In this document: one piece after another, positions 26,095-36,462 of the stretch
Numbering within the stretch: position 1 is the stretch's first letter
Layout: every line of letters begins with the position of its first letter
NCBI GenBank assembly: GCA_963837335.1
Contig: CAWINS010000027.1
Coordinates: forward strand, 204,219-268,218
Origin: RYN-230 sp963837335
Lineage (GTDB): Bacteria; Actinomycetota; Actinomycetes; Streptosporangiales; Streptosporangiaceae
Direction of reading: 5' to 3'
DNA: 64,000 nucleotides
Notes under the pieces: generated by a model
What the model saw: only the letters and a program-made list of their open reading frames with translations
Database searches by the model: none
What the model was told of the DNA's origin: nothing
Position numbers and translations under genes: made by a program

Positions 26095-27333
26095 ATGCGA
26101 CTGATCCACACCTCGGACTGGCATCTGGGGCGCACGCTGCACGGCGAGAACCTGCTGCCCGCTCAGGACGATTTCCTGCGCTGGCTGCTCGACGAGGCGG
26201 TCCGCCAGCAGGCCGGTGCCGTGGTGGTGGCGGGGGACATCTACGACCGCGCGGTGCCCCCGGTCAACGCCGTCCGGCTGCTCGACGCGGCTCTGCTGCG
26301 CTTCGCGCAGGCCCGCATCCCGGTGATCCTGACCAGCGGCAACCATGACTCCGCCGTCCGGCTGGGCTTCGGCGCCGGGCTCAGCGAGGCGGCCGGCATC
26401 CACCTGCGTACCGCGGTGGCCGACCTGGCCCGGCCGGTACTGCTGGCCGATGAGCATGGCCCGGTGGCCGTGTACGGCGTGCCCTACCTGCTGCCCGACG
26501 CGGTCATGGCCGACCTCGGGGTGCAGACGCGGACGCACGAGGCGGTGCTGGCCGAGGCGGCCCGGCGGATCAGGGCGGACGCCGCGGCCCGGGGCGTCGG
26601 CCGCACCGTGGTCGCGGCGCACGCCTTCGTCACCGGCGGGCAGCCCGCCGAATCCGAGCGCGACATCCGGGTCGGCGGCGTGGCCGACGTACCGGCCGGC
26701 GTGTTCGCCGGGTTCAGCTACGTGGCCCTCGGCCACCTGCACGGCGCGCAGCGGGCCGGGCCACCGCCGGGGACCGGCCAGGACCCCGCGACGGAGGGCC
26801 CCGCCACGGAGGCTGCGGCGGTGAACGGCGGCGGTCCGGCGGGACCCGTGATCCGGTACTCGGGCTCGCCGCTCGCTTTCTCCTTCTCCGAGAAGAACCA
26901 CGTCAAGTCGGTCACGCTGGCCGAGATCGACGCGGCCGGGCAGGTGCGCACCACCCTGCTCCCGGCGCCCGTGCCCCGGCCGCTGCGCGAGGTGCGCGGC
27001 ACCCTGGACAGCGTCCTGGCCCGGGCGGAATCCGATCTCGCGGACCTGGCCGGCGCCTGGGTCAAGGTGGTGCTCACCGATGCCGTGCGGCCGTCCGCCC
27101 CGATGGAACGGCTACGCGAGAAATGGCCGCACACGCTGGTCCTGGACTTCGCGCCGGAGGGGGCGCTGACCGGATCCGGTGCCGACCTGGAACGGCTGGC
27201 CGCGGCGAGTGACCCGGTCGAGATCTGCTGCCTGTTCGTGGATTTCACCAGCGGCGGCCCGGCCGAGGACGGGCACCGCGCGGTGCTCCGCGCGGCCGTC
27301 GAGGCCGCGCAGCACGCCGAGTCGGCCGCCTGA
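26095..27333 (+). CDS. sbcD: Exonuclease SbcD (Mre11 homologue)
   Basis: 412 residues. Metallophosphoesterase motifs are all present: HTSDWHLGR, GDIYDR, SGNHD, AHAFV and ALGHLHGAQ. SbcD is the nuclease subunit of the SbcCD complex that cuts DNA hairpins and processes double-strand ends. An insertion of about 25 Gly/Pro/Ala-rich residues interrupts the region after GHLH (PPPGTGQDPATEGPATEAA). The ATG at 26095 begins the conserved MRLIHTSDWH. Its stop overlaps the sbcC start (TGATG), so the two subunits are translationally coupled. Confidence 0.93.
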   Translation: MRLIHTSDWHLGRTLHGENLLPAQDDFLRWLLDEAVRQQAGAVVVAGDIYDRAVPPVNAVRLLDAALLRFAQARIPVILTSGNHDSAVRLGFGAGLSEAAGIHLRTAVADLARPVLLADEHGPVAVYGVPYLLPDAVMADLGVQTRTHEAVLAEAARRIRADAAARGVGRTVVAAHAFVTGGQPAESERDIRVGGVADVPAGVFAGFSYVALGHLHGAQRAGPPPGTGQDPATEGPATEAAAVNGGGPAGPVIRYSGSPLAFSFSEKNHVKSVTLAEIDAAGQVRTTLLPAPVPRPLREVRGTLDSVLARAESDLADLAGAWVKVVLTDAVRPSAPMERLREKWPHTLVLDFAPEGALTGSGADLERLAAASDPVEICCLFVDFTSGGPAEDGHRAVLRAAVEAAQHAESAA

Positions 27334-30318
27334 TGCGGCTGCACAGCCTGGAGCTGACCGCGTTCGGCCCGTACGCCCAGATGCAGCGGATCGACTTCGG
27401 CCGGCTGTCCAGCAGCGGCCTGTTCCTGCTCGAGGGGCCGACCGGGTCCGGCAAGACGACGATCCTGGACGCCATCACGTTCGCGCTGTACGGCGGGCTG
27501 GCTGGCGACGAGTCCGCCGAGGACCGGCTGCGCTCGCATTTCGCCGCGCCGGACGCCGAGCCCTCGGTCAGCCTGGAGTTCTCGGTCCGCGGCGTCCGGC
27601 ACCGGCTGACCCGGGTGCCTGAGCACCGGCGGCCGAAGCGGCGGGGGGACGGCTTTACCACCGAGGCCGCGCACGTGCACCTGCAGCGCCATGAGGGTGG
27701 CGGGTGGGTCAGCCTGTCCGCCAACAAGGCCGAGGCCGGGGAGATGATCACCGAGCTCATCGGCCTGAACCGGGCCCAGTTCACCCAGGTCATGCTGCTG
27801 CCGCAGGGGCAGTTCGCGAAGTTCCTGCAGGCCGCGGACGACGAGCGGCGGGTGCTGCTCAGCAAGCTGTTCGGCACCCAGCTGTACGACCGCATCACGG
27901 CTGAGCTGGATCGCCGCCGCGCCGCCGCGATCCGCCAGCGCCAGGACGCCGACGCCGCGATCGACGCGGCCACCTCCGCGGCGGCCGAGGCCGCCGGCCT
28001 GGACGCCGGGGAGCGGGCCAGCCTGCTCGAGCTGCCTGCCCCCGAGCGGGCGACCCGCCTGAAGCAGGTGGCCGCGGACCTCGCGCAGAACGCGGCGGTC
28101 AGCGCGGAAGGACTGGAGGTGGCGGCGGCCGAGGCCGTCGCCCGGCTGGCCGCCTGCGAGCGGGAGCGGCAGCAGGCCCGGCTGATGGCCAGGCTGACCG
28201 AGGCGCTGCGCCTGCTGCATGAGCAGGAGGACTCCCGGCCCCAGCATGACCAGCGGGCGGCCCGGCTGGCCGCGGCCCGGCGCGCGGAGCCGGTGCGGCC
28301 CCTGCTCGCCGCGCTGCGTGAGGCGCAACAGGTGGCCGGCGAGGCCCGCGGCAGCCTGCTCCGGCTGATCCCGGACCCGGACGACACCATGCTGGCCGGT
28401 GGCGGCGGTGCCCAGGCGTTCGTGCGGGCCGAGGCGGCCGAGAAGGACGCCGCGTCCCTGCAGCATCTCGCCGACGCCGAAGCGGCCCTGCCCGACCGGG
28501 TCACCGCGCTGAGGGCCGGCCAGCAGGCGGTCGCGAGCGCCACCGGCCTGGTCCGCGCCCTGGAAGCGGCGCGCGCCGATCTGCCCGGGCAGATCGGCGC
28601 CGTCGGGGAGCAGCTCGCCGCGGCCCGGCTCGAGGAAGCCGGCCTGGGGGCGGCCCGCGCGCAGCAGGCTGCGCTGATGCGCCGCGGCGGCCGCCGCCGC
28701 TGACCTGGCCGCCCTGGAGCCGGTGCTCGCGGCCAAGAACGCGGCCCTGCTCGACGCCGTGGACACCCACCAGCGGCAGACCGAAGCCCACCTGCAGCTC
28801 CTGGCGGCCCGGCTGGAGGGCATGGCCGCGGAACTGGCCGCGCAGCTCGCGGACGGCTCCGCCTGCCCGGTCTGCGGTTCCACGGCTCACCCGGCCCCGG
28901 CCCAGCCCGCCGGCGGTCTCGTGTCCGATCAGGACCTCGCCGCGGCCGCCGCGCGGCGGGATGCGGCTGAGGCCGCGCGGGCCCAGCTGACCCGCGAACG
29001 TGACGACCTGGCCGCGGCGGTGGCGGCCAGCGCCGCGGTGGCGGACGGCGGGACGGTGGACGGCCTGGCCGCCGAGGCCGCGGCCGTGGGTGACCTGGTG
29101 GCCAGGGCCGGGCAAGCCGCCGCCGATGTCAGCCGCCTCGAGGCCGAACTCGCCGGCCGCCACGCGCAGCAGCAGCGGGTCGCGGAGGAACTGCAGACCG
29201 CGGCGGCGGCGCTGGCCACCGCCCAGGCGCAGGCCGCCGCGGCCGAGGCTGACCTGAGCCAGCTGCAGGACGAACTGGCCGGGGCGGCCCAGGGGCACCC
29301 GTCGGTGACGGGGCGGCAGGCCGCCTTGCGCCGCGCCGCCAGCACGGACCGCTCCCTCGCCGCGGCGCTGGATCAGCTGGCGGCCGCGCTGGCCGACGAG
29401 CGCAGGGCCCGCGAGCGCGCCGAGCGGGAGGCGGTGGATCGCGACTTCGCCAGCGCGGATCTGGCCAGCTCCGCGCTGCTCAGCCCGCGCGACCAGGCGG
29501 CCCTGGACGAGCAGGTGACTACGTGGGCCACCCGGCTGGCCGCGCTGCGGTCCGCGGCGGCCGCCGACGACCTGGCCGGCCTGGACCCCGGGCAGGCTGA
29601 CGCGGTGCACGCGGCGGCGCAGGCCGCGGCGGACGTCCTGGCCCGCGCCCAGGAGGCCGAGCAGGAGGTCCGCGGCGCCCGCGACGCGGCCCAGGCCCGG
29701 GTCGGGCGGCTGCACCAGCGGCTGGCCGAGGTACAGGACGCCCAGGACGCCTTCGACCAGCTGCACGAGGACACCTCGGCGGTGATCCGGCTGGCCGGCC
29801 TGGCCAAGGGCATGGACGGGCACCGCCGGATGGCGCTGACCACCTATGTGCTGCGGCAGTGGTTCGGGCAGGTCGTGGCGGCGGCCAACGTCCGGCTGGG
29901 GGCGATGTCGGCGGGCCGGTACGAGCTCCGGCGTACCGACGAGAGCGGGACGCGGCGGGAGCGGACCGGGCTCACCCTGGTGGTGATCGACCGGCACACC
30001 GGCACGGAGCGAAGCCCGCGGTCGCTGTCCGGGGGCGAGACCTTCTACACCTCGCTGGCGCTGGCCCTCGGGCTGGCCGACGTGGTCAAGGCCGAGGCCG
30101 GCGGGGTGGATCTGGACACCCTGTTCATCGACGAGGGCTTCGGCACGCTCGACGCGGAAACCCTCGACCAGGTGATGGCGGTCATCGACGAGCTGCGCGA
30201 CCGCGGCCGGGTGGTCGGCATCGTGAGCCACGTGGCCGACCTGAAGGACCGGGTCGCCGAGCGGCTCGAGATCCGGCGCCTGGCCGACGGTTCCTCCACG
30301 GCCCGGGTCATCGCCTGA
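27333..30318 (+). CDS. sbcC: Exonuclease subunit SbcC (Rad50 homologue), one frameshift
   Basis: About 995 residues. Walker A is LEGPTGSGKTTILDA near the N-terminus, followed by FTQVMLLPQGQFAKFLQA. Long Ala/Arg/Glu-rich coiled coils flank the zinc hook CPVCG (at about 28,863). The C-terminus has the ABC signature LSGGETFYTSLALALGLAD, Walker B LDTLFIDEGFGTLD and the switch His in SHVADLKD. The frame breaks near 28,690 in a run of GCC/CGC repeats between the two coiled-coil halves; the span is one base off a multiple of three. Partner of SbcD. Confidence 0.92.
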
Positions 30319-30407
30319 CCAGGCGTTGCGGCCAGCCACTATGCTGATCCGACCGGCCGGGGGCCGGCGGGCCGGAAGTAGCCCGGTGCTGGGTTCAGGG
30401 GGATCTG

Positions 30408-30896
30408 TTGAAGAAGGTCGGCGTCGCGGCCCTGGCCGCGGTCGTGCTCGCGTTCCTGGCGGCGGGGGCGGCCGCCGCGCTCACCACGCGGTCCACGCGG
30501 AACCCGGTCGCGGTCGCGGACCGTCACCAGCTCCGGCTCCCGGTCGCATACAACGGCCAGGACGGCTGGGGTCACGGGACGGTGCGGCTATCCGTGATCT
30601 ACGTGGGCGGCCCGGACACGTTCCTGCGCGTCCAGCACTGGTCACACTGGACGGCCAGCTCCGCGTTCGCCGCGGGCACCCTCTGGGTGGACAACTGCCA
30701 GCCGAACTGTGCGGCGGGCCATTACGTCAAGTACCCCGCCTCGGTGAGCCTGTCGCGCGTGGCGGTCCATCAGGGAGCCAGCTACTTCTCCCGGATGACC
30801 CTGCGCTACTACCACAAGAGCGCCCGCGATTACGGGTTCCGCTGGGGCACCTACCGCGGTGCGACGGTCCCGCTGTGGATCGGCGGACCGGGCTGA
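30408..30896 (+). CDS. Secreted or membrane-anchored hypothetical protein
   Basis: 162 residues. The start is TTG, preceded by AGGGGGA. An N-terminal signal or anchor (VGVAALAAVVLAFLAAGAAAAL) is followed by a beta-rich extracellular domain with W/Y/H-rich segments and one Cys pair (DNCQPNCAAG). Family unknown. It may be a small cell-wall-associated protein; it precedes an LCP-family gene. Confidence 0.6.
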   Translation: MKKVGVAALAAVVLAFLAAGAAAALTTRSTRNPVAVADRHQLRLPVAYNGQDGWGHGTVRLSVIYVGGPDTFLRVQHWSHWTASSAFAAGTLWVDNCQPNCAAGHYVKYPASVSLSRVAVHQGASYFSRMTLRYYHKSARDYGFRWGTYRGATVPLWIGGPG

Positions 30897-31105
30897 CCGT
30901 CGCGGCCTGACCGCCTTCCAGCCGGCCGCCTTCCTCCCGGACGGCCCGTCTCCGGCCAGCGTCCCTCTCGGCCAGGCCAACGAATGGTCAACGGCTGCCC
31001 GAGATCCCTCATTTCGCCCGGGCCGGACATTATGCTCCCGCTCGCGCCGCCCGGCCCGACCCTGGCCGTGGCGGCGGCCGGGATACCCGTGGGACGGGAG
31101 TCGTC

Positions 31106-31132
31106 ATGCAGACAGCGCTGGACGGCCGGTGA
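31106..31132 (+). CDS. 8-codon leader ORF overlapping the LCP gene start
   Basis: ATG with GGGAG five bases upstream reads MQTALDGR and stops with a TGA overlapping the GTG (31129) of the LCP gene, which itself has no ribosome-binding site. This is the same arrangement as before the REC-PIG-L gene. Confidence 0.3.
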   Translation: MQTALDGR

Positions 31133-32597
31133 GCCGCCTGGCCAAGGCCGGCTACATCGCCGCCACGGTCGTCGTCGTGGCCGTGGTCCTGGCCAGCCTG
31201 GGCGCTTATGCGGTCTACCGCCGGCTGGACGGGAACGTCAGCGTGGTGAAGGTCAACGGCCTGAGCCACCGGTCGGTGTACGGCGCGCAGAACATCCTGA
31301 TCCTCGGGTCGCAGACCCGCGACGGCCAGCGGGCCGGGGATCTCGGGTCCAACCCCAGCCTGAACACCAGTAACTCGGACAACCTCCTGCTGGTCCACCT
31401 CAATCCCACGCACACCCAGGCCATCGTGCTGTCCATCCCGCGGGACACCATGGTGTACGAGCCGGGCTGCCAGGCCCGGCGCACGATCGGGACCGGGATC
31501 ATGGGGCCCTACCAGTCCGCGATCATCGACGGGGCGATGAACATCGGCGGCCCGTCCTGCGCGGTCAGCACGGTCAAGGACCTGACCGGCATCCGGCTCG
31601 ACCATTTCGTCGAGTTCAACTTCAACTCCTTCCGCGCGATGGTGGACACGATCGGCGGGGTGGAGGTCTGCGTCCCGCGCAGCGGATACCACGACCCTTA
31701 CAGCGGCCTGAACCTCAGCGGCGGGAAGCACCTGCTCACCTACAACCAGGCGCTCGCCTACGTGCGCACCCGGCATGGCGTCACGGCCGAGGGCGATACC
31801 GGTGGCGACCTGCCGAGGATCGAGCTGCAGCAGGCGTTCATGTCCTCGGTCATCCAGAAGGTCAACAGCCAGGGCATCCTGAACAACTCGGTCGAGTTGC
31901 TCAAGATCGCGGATGTGGCCACCCGGGCGCTGACCGTGGACCAGGGGCTCGACTCGGCCAGCAAGCTGCTCGGGATGGCCCGCAGCCTCACCGGGCTGCA
32001 CGCGAAGAACGTGACCCTGCTGACCATGCCGACCATCACCGACCCGGCGGACATCAACCGGCTGCTGCCCCAGGAGCCCGCCGACGACGTCATCTTCCAG
32101 ATGATCCTCGACGGCCAGACGTGGCATCACCGGCTGCCCACGCTGCCCGATCACCAGGTCAGGGTGCACGTGCTCAACGGCACTGGCATCGCGGGACTGG
32201 CCGGGCAGACCGCCCGGCGGCTGGCCCGGCTCGGCTTCGACGTGACCGGCACCGGAGACGCGCCGGCCACCAGCGCCACCACCGTGACGTACTCGGGCAC
32301 CGCGCAGGCCGACAGCGCCTACACGCTGATGACTGCGCTCAAAGCCACCCCGGCCGCGCAGAACCTGCTGGCCGAGCCGGCCCAGCAGACCGGCCAGCCG
32401 GGCCCGGTCACGCTGGTGATCGGCAGTGACTTCACGGGCGTCAACGCGCCGGCCGCGCCGCACCGCCGCCAGCCGCCGGCCACGCAGCGGCTGGCGGGGC
32501 GGGTAACGGCGGCCAGGCCACGGTGCAGAGCCGCAACGCCGGCGCCAGCATCTGCTCGGGACTGCCCGCGGCCAACCCGGATCCCGGCACTCCCTGA
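31129..32597 (+). CDS. LytR-CpsA-Psr (LCP) family cell-wall ligase with LytR_C domain, one frameshift near the end
   Basis: About 489 residues. A membrane helix (6-30) is followed by the LCP domain (NILILGSQTRDGQR, SDNLLLVHLN, VLSIPRDTMV, GGVEVCVP, LTYNQALAYVRTRHG...GDLPRIELQQAF). It then carries a LytR_C domain beginning VRVHVLNGTGIAGLAG. LCP enzymes transfer lipid-linked glycopolymers, such as teichoic acid or arabinogalactan, to peptidoglycan. The longest frame ends at 32,616, but a one-base shift near 32,490 restores the usual actinobacterial tail (ASICSGLPAANPDPGTP) ending at TGA 32595-32597, so I take that as the true end. Confidence 0.88.
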
Positions 32598-32628
32598 GCC
32601 GCTGCCTCCTCCGTGAGCCCCCGTGGTT

Positions 32629-32670
32629 TTGACTCTTCCGTACATCCGTGTGACTATACGGACGTACGGA
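32629..32670 (+). promoter_or_regulatory. Promoter with 12-bp inverted repeat, TetR-type operator
   Basis: TTGACT (32629-32634) and TATACG (32655-32660) resemble -35/-10 boxes with a long spacer. TCCGTACATCCG (32637-32648) and CGGACGTACGGA (32659-32670) form an inverted repeat with one mismatch around a 10-base centre. GGAGG then precedes the ATG at 32680. The size and position fit a TetR-family operator. Confidence 0.6.
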
Positions 32671-32679
32671 GGTAAGAAC

Positions 32680-32778
32680 ATGCCGCCACGAGATCATGAT
32701 CATCCGGTGAGCAGGCCGGGTGTCGCCGCGGCCCGGTCGGGTGCCCTGTCGGAGGGGGACGCCGGGCGGCTATGGTGG
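32680..32778 (+). CDS. Truncated N-terminus of an actinomycete gene, possibly an MFS transporter
   Basis: 33 residues, MPPRDHDHPVSRPGV... to EGDAGRLWW, starting at ATG with GGAGG upstream. After the two Trp codons the sequence becomes AtpB of another organism. A charged N-terminus ending in LWW before a first membrane helix is common in drug:H+ antiporter (MFS) proteins, which are often under TetR control. This assignment is an inference. Confidence 0.45.
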
Positions 32779-33027
32779 CTGGCCCCGCTGATGATCCCCA
32801 TCGAGATCGTCAGCCACCTGGCCCGCCCGGTGTCGCTGTCGATGCGGCTCCTCGGCAACATCGCCGCCGACCACGCGGTGGTGCTGGCGTTCTTCGCCAT
32901 CATCCCCTTCCTGGTTCCGGTCCCCTTCCTGCTGATGGGGGTGTTCGTCTCGGTCGTCCAGGCGATCGTCTTCTCGTTGCTCTCCACCGTTTACATCGGC
33001 CAGGCCGTCGCTCACGAAGAGCACTAG
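32779..33027 (+). CDS. atpB: ATP synthase F0 subunit a, C-terminal fragment
   Basis: The last 82 residues of AtpB: LAPLMIPIEIVSHLARPVSL, then SMRLLGN with the essential proton-channel Arg, two membrane helices and the end YIGQAVAHEEH. The first two-thirds of the gene is missing because of the junction. It is followed by atpE in normal order. Confidence 0.9.
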   Translation: MAPLMIPIEIVSHLARPVSLSMRLLGNIAADHAVVLAFFAIIPFLVPVPFLLMGVFVSVVQAIVFSLLSTVYIGQAVAHEEH

Positions 33028-33093
33028 CCGGCCAGTCGAATTGCAGCTAAGGTCCGCACCCGAAAACCAAAACCGAGCAGGAGCCCGATCATC

Positions 33094-33434
33094 ATGCGCC
33101 GCATCTCCAAGACCTTCGTTTCCCTCTTCGCCCTCGGCGTCGCCGCCGCGGTCACCCTGACCGCCAGCCCGGCCTTCGCGCAGGCAATGGATCCCGCGCG
33201 CGCCGACCGCGACAAGTGGCTCGGTCTCGCCGCCGCGCTCGCCATCGGCCTGTCGGCCCTGGGCGGCGCCATCGGTCAGGGGCGCGCCGCCGGCTCGGCC
33301 CTGGAAGGGATTGCCCGCAACCCGCAGGCCTCGGCAAGATCTTCGTCCCGATGATTGTCGGTCTGGCGCTCATCGAGTCGCTGGTCATCTACGGCCTCCT
33401 GATCGCCTTCCAGCTCTTCGGCAAGATTGGCTAA
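33094..33434 (+). CDS. atpE: ATP synthase F0 subunit c, with signal peptide, one frameshift
   Basis: Residues 1-29 are a cleavable-looking signal peptide (MRRISKTFVSLFALGV...AFA), as known for some deltaproteobacterial subunit c precursors. Helix 1 follows (LGLAAALAIGLSALGGAIGQGRAAG), then the polar loop ALEGIARNPQA. A one-base shift near 33,333 leads into helix 2 (IVGLALIESLVIYGLLIAF), where the Glu of LIES is the ion-binding carboxylate. AGGAG precedes the ATG. Confidence 0.88.
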
Positions 33435-33478
33435 GGCCGCGTCGGTGCCGGTCGCCTAGACTGGCCTCCGGCGCTTTC

Positions 33479-34595
33479 ATGGCTATTTCCTGCGGCATCG
33501 TCGGCCTGCCCAACGTCGGCAAGTCCACGCTCTTCAACGCGCTGTCGGCGGCGGGCGCCGAGGCGGCGAACTATCCGTTCTGCACCATCGAGCCGAACGT
33601 CGGCGTCGTCCCGGTGCCCGACGCGCGCCTCGACGCGCTGGTCGAGCTCGTACCACCCGAAGCGGTCGTCGCCGCGACGGTCAACTTCGTCGACATCGCC
33701 GGCCTCGTGCGCGGCGCCTCGAAGGGCGAAGGCCTCGGCAACCAGTTCCTGGCCAACATCCGCGAGGTCGACGCCATCGCCCACGTCGTGCGCTGCTTCG
33801 AGGACGACAACGTCATCCACGTCGAGGGCCGCGTCGATCCGGTGGCCGACGTCGGCACCATCGACACCGAGCTCTGCCTCAAGGACCTCGAGACGGTCGA
33901 CAAGCGCCTCGACCGCGCGCCAAGAAGGCGCTCAAGGGGCACGGCGGCCAAGGAAGAGAAGCTCGCCCTCGAGCTCTGCGAGCGGCTGCAAGCCGGCCTC
34001 GACGCACGGCAAGCCGGCGCGCGCGCAGGGCCTCGACCGCCGAGGCGCAGGCTGCTGCTGCGCGACATGCGGCCTGCTCACGCTGAAGAAGGTCTTCTAC
34101 GTCGCCAACGTCGCCGAGAAGCAGCTCGGCCAGCGCCGACAGCGACAAGCACGTCGCGCGCGCTGCGAGGCGCACGCCGAGACCGAAGGGCGCGCCGGTG
34201 GTCGTCATCTGCGCCGCCGCCGAGGCGGAGATCGCCGGCCTCGACGCCGCCGACCGCCCGGACTTCCTGGAGAGCGCTCGGGCTGAAGGAGCCCGGCCTC
34301 CACGCCGTCATCCGCACCGGCTACGAGCTCCTCGACCTCATCACCTTCTTCACCGCCGGCCAGGACGAGTGCCGCGCCTGGACCGTCAAGCGCGGCGCCA
34401 AGGCGCCCCAGGCGGCCGGCGTCATCCACACCGACTTCGAGCGCGGCTTCATCAAGGCCGAGGTCATCTGGTGGGAAGACCTCGTCAAGCTCGGCTCCGA
34501 GGCAGCCTGCCGCGCCGACGCCAAGCTCGCAGATCGAAGGCAAGGAGTACGTCGTCCGCGACGGCGACGTCATTCACTTCCGGTTCAACGTCTGA
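33479..34595 (+). CDS. ychF: Redox-regulated ATPase YchF/OLA1, several frameshifts
   Basis: The clean N-terminal third shows GIVGLPNVGKSTLFNAL (G1), ANYPFCTIEPNVGVV, FVDIAGLVRGASKGEGLGNQFL (G3) and IREVDAIAHVVRCFED. From about 33,920 at least six single-base errors split the rest; pieces in different frames restore the coiled-coil region and the C-terminal TGS domain (IRTGYELLDLITFFTAG, AWTVKRGAKAPQAAGVIHTDFE, VRDGDVIHFRFNV). For example, an extra G in CAAGGGG near 33,935 breaks L-K-G-T. The total span of 372 codons is close to the family length. YchF binds ATP and the ribosome and influences stress responses. Confidence 0.9.
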
Positions 34596-34673
34596 ACCGC
34601 GCTCGGCCGGCTCCTTTGCCCGGCCTGCTGGGCGCTTGGGTTTTGCCGGCGGGGGTGCCACGATAGACCACCT

Positions 34674-36462
34674 GATGCCGGTGCCGCACCTGAGACGCGC
34701 GCGGAGACAGCTCGGTTCGATCCTTTTGTCGACCGTCGCGTTCGCGGCGCTCTGCACCGGCGCGGCGCAGGCGGGCGGCGCGCCCGCGCCCTCGCCGATG
34801 GAGACGATGCCTTTCCCGTCACGACCGATTCCCCGGCCGCTCGGGTCGCTTTCCAGCGGGGCATGGTCGCCCTGCACTCCTTCGCCTACTCCGACGCCGT
34901 CGAGGCGTTTCGGGCTGCGACCGCGGCCGATCCCGGCTTAGTGATGGGCTACTGGGGCGAGGCGATGGCGCTCAACCGGCCGGTCTGGAACGAACAGGAC
35001 ACGGCCGGCGGGCGCGCCGCCGTCGCCAAGCTCGAGGCGGTCAAGCTGCCGCCGAAGCTGACGCCACGCGAGCGCGCCCTCGTGGCGACGGTGCCCCTCC
35101 TCTACCGTGGCGAGGACAAACGGGCCCGCGATCAGGCCTATCTGGCGGCAATCGAGCGCGTCGGCCGTGACTTCCCCGAGGACGACGAGATCACCTGCCT
35201 CCGCGCCCTGGCGGCGATGGGCGCGGGGCAAACCATCGTCGCAGCGGGGGGCGACGATCTCGGGCTGCGGATGCGCGCCGCCGCGCTGGCGCTGGAGGTG
35301 TTCCACCGCAACCCGAACCACCCGGGGGCCGCCCACTACGCCATCCACGCGCTCGACGATCCGGAGCACGCAATCCTGGCGTTGCCGGCGGCGCAGCACT
35401 ACGCGAAGGCCGCGCCGGACGCCTACCACGACGATCCACATGCCGTCGCACATCTTCGTGCAGCTGGGGATGTGGCCGGAGGCCCGCGCCGCCAACGAAG
35501 CCGCCTGGGCCTCCTCGCTCGACTGGGCGGCGCGGAAGACCCCGCCCAGCGGACAGCGCGACACGCACAGCCTCTCCTGGCTCGGCTTCATCCAGCTTCA
35601 GGAGGGGCGAAAGGCGGCCGCGACGGCGACGCTCGCGACGCTGCGCGAGACCGCAATCGTCAAACCGACGATTGAGGTGCGCGTCTTCTACTATGCGCAG
35701 CTCGCGGGCTCGCTCCTCGCGGAGACCGGAGGCTGGAGCGAGGCGGCCGCGCTCTATGATCCAGTCGTCCCGACAGGGCCAGTCGTCCCGACAGGGCCAG
35801 TCGTCCCGACAGGGGCCACCCCCTCGCCGCCAGCCGCGCCGGCGGCGGGGGGCGTCGACGCCTGTCACTGCGGCGCTATCGCGGCCGCTCCCCGCGCGGC
35901 GCTGGAGCCTTCCTACCTGTTCGGGGCGGTGGCCACGCGCGCCTACTTCCAGGGGATGGCCGCCGTGCATTCTCGCCGCCCGGCCGACGCCGAGCGCTCG
36001 CTCCGGGCGCTGCAGGAGATGACAGCACAGGCGGAGGCGACCGACGTCGAGTCGATGAAGGTCGCCGTCGTCCACCGCCAGCAGCTCGCGGCCGCGGTCG
36101 AGGCGGCGCGGCCAGGCGGCGGGGCGGCGGCGCTCGGGCGCGCGCTCGCGGTGCTCGAAGCGACCGCGGTGCTCGAGAGCCAGCTCCCCGTCTCGGGCCC
36201 GATCTTCGGTCTCCCGACGCGCGAGCTGCAAGGCGACCTCCTGCTCTCCGCGCGACGGTCGGCCGAGGCGCGCGCGGCGTTCGCCGCCGCGCTCCAGCGC
36301 TACCCGAATCGCTCCCGCTCCCTCCTCGGCCTGGCGCGCGCCGCCGGGCAGGCGGGCGATCGGGCGGCCGCCCGTGAAGCCTGCCGCCAGCTCGCTTCGA
36401 ACTGGCGCCACGCCGACGCGGGCTGGCCCGACCTCGCCGAGGTGAGAGCCTGCGCTCGATGA
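34674..36462 (+). CDS. Exported TPR-repeat protein, at least two frameshifts
   Basis: Starts MPVPHLRRARRQLGSILLST, a signal peptide ending in AAQAGG. The middle frame (from about 34,850) reads MVALHSFAYSDAVEAFRAAT, VMGYWGEAMALNRPVWNEQD and HPNHPGAAHYAIHALDDPEHA, a motif of a large acidobacterial/deltaproteobacterial TPR family. The last frame (from about 35,440) continues MPSHIFVQLGMWPEAR... to the stop at 36,462. A short tandem repeat encodes VVPTGP three times in a Pro-rich loop. Function unknown; TPR proteins usually mediate protein contacts. Its stop overlaps the next start (ATGA). Confidence 0.7.
35761..35814 (+). repeat. 18-bp tandem repeat, three identical copies
   Basis: CCAGTCGTCCCGACAGGG is repeated perfectly at 35761, 35779 and 35797. 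It encodes VVPTGP units within the TPR protein. Confidence 0.95.

Noticed and set aside
32776..33500. Horizontal transfer of ATP synthase genes into an actinomycete
   Set aside because: atpB is cut mid-gene and everything downstream for 31 kb is of the second type, so a misjoin explains it better.
35761..35814. Three-copy repeat as a CRISPR or regulatory array
   Set aside because: The copies are directly adjacent, in frame and encode a VVPTGP protein repeat.
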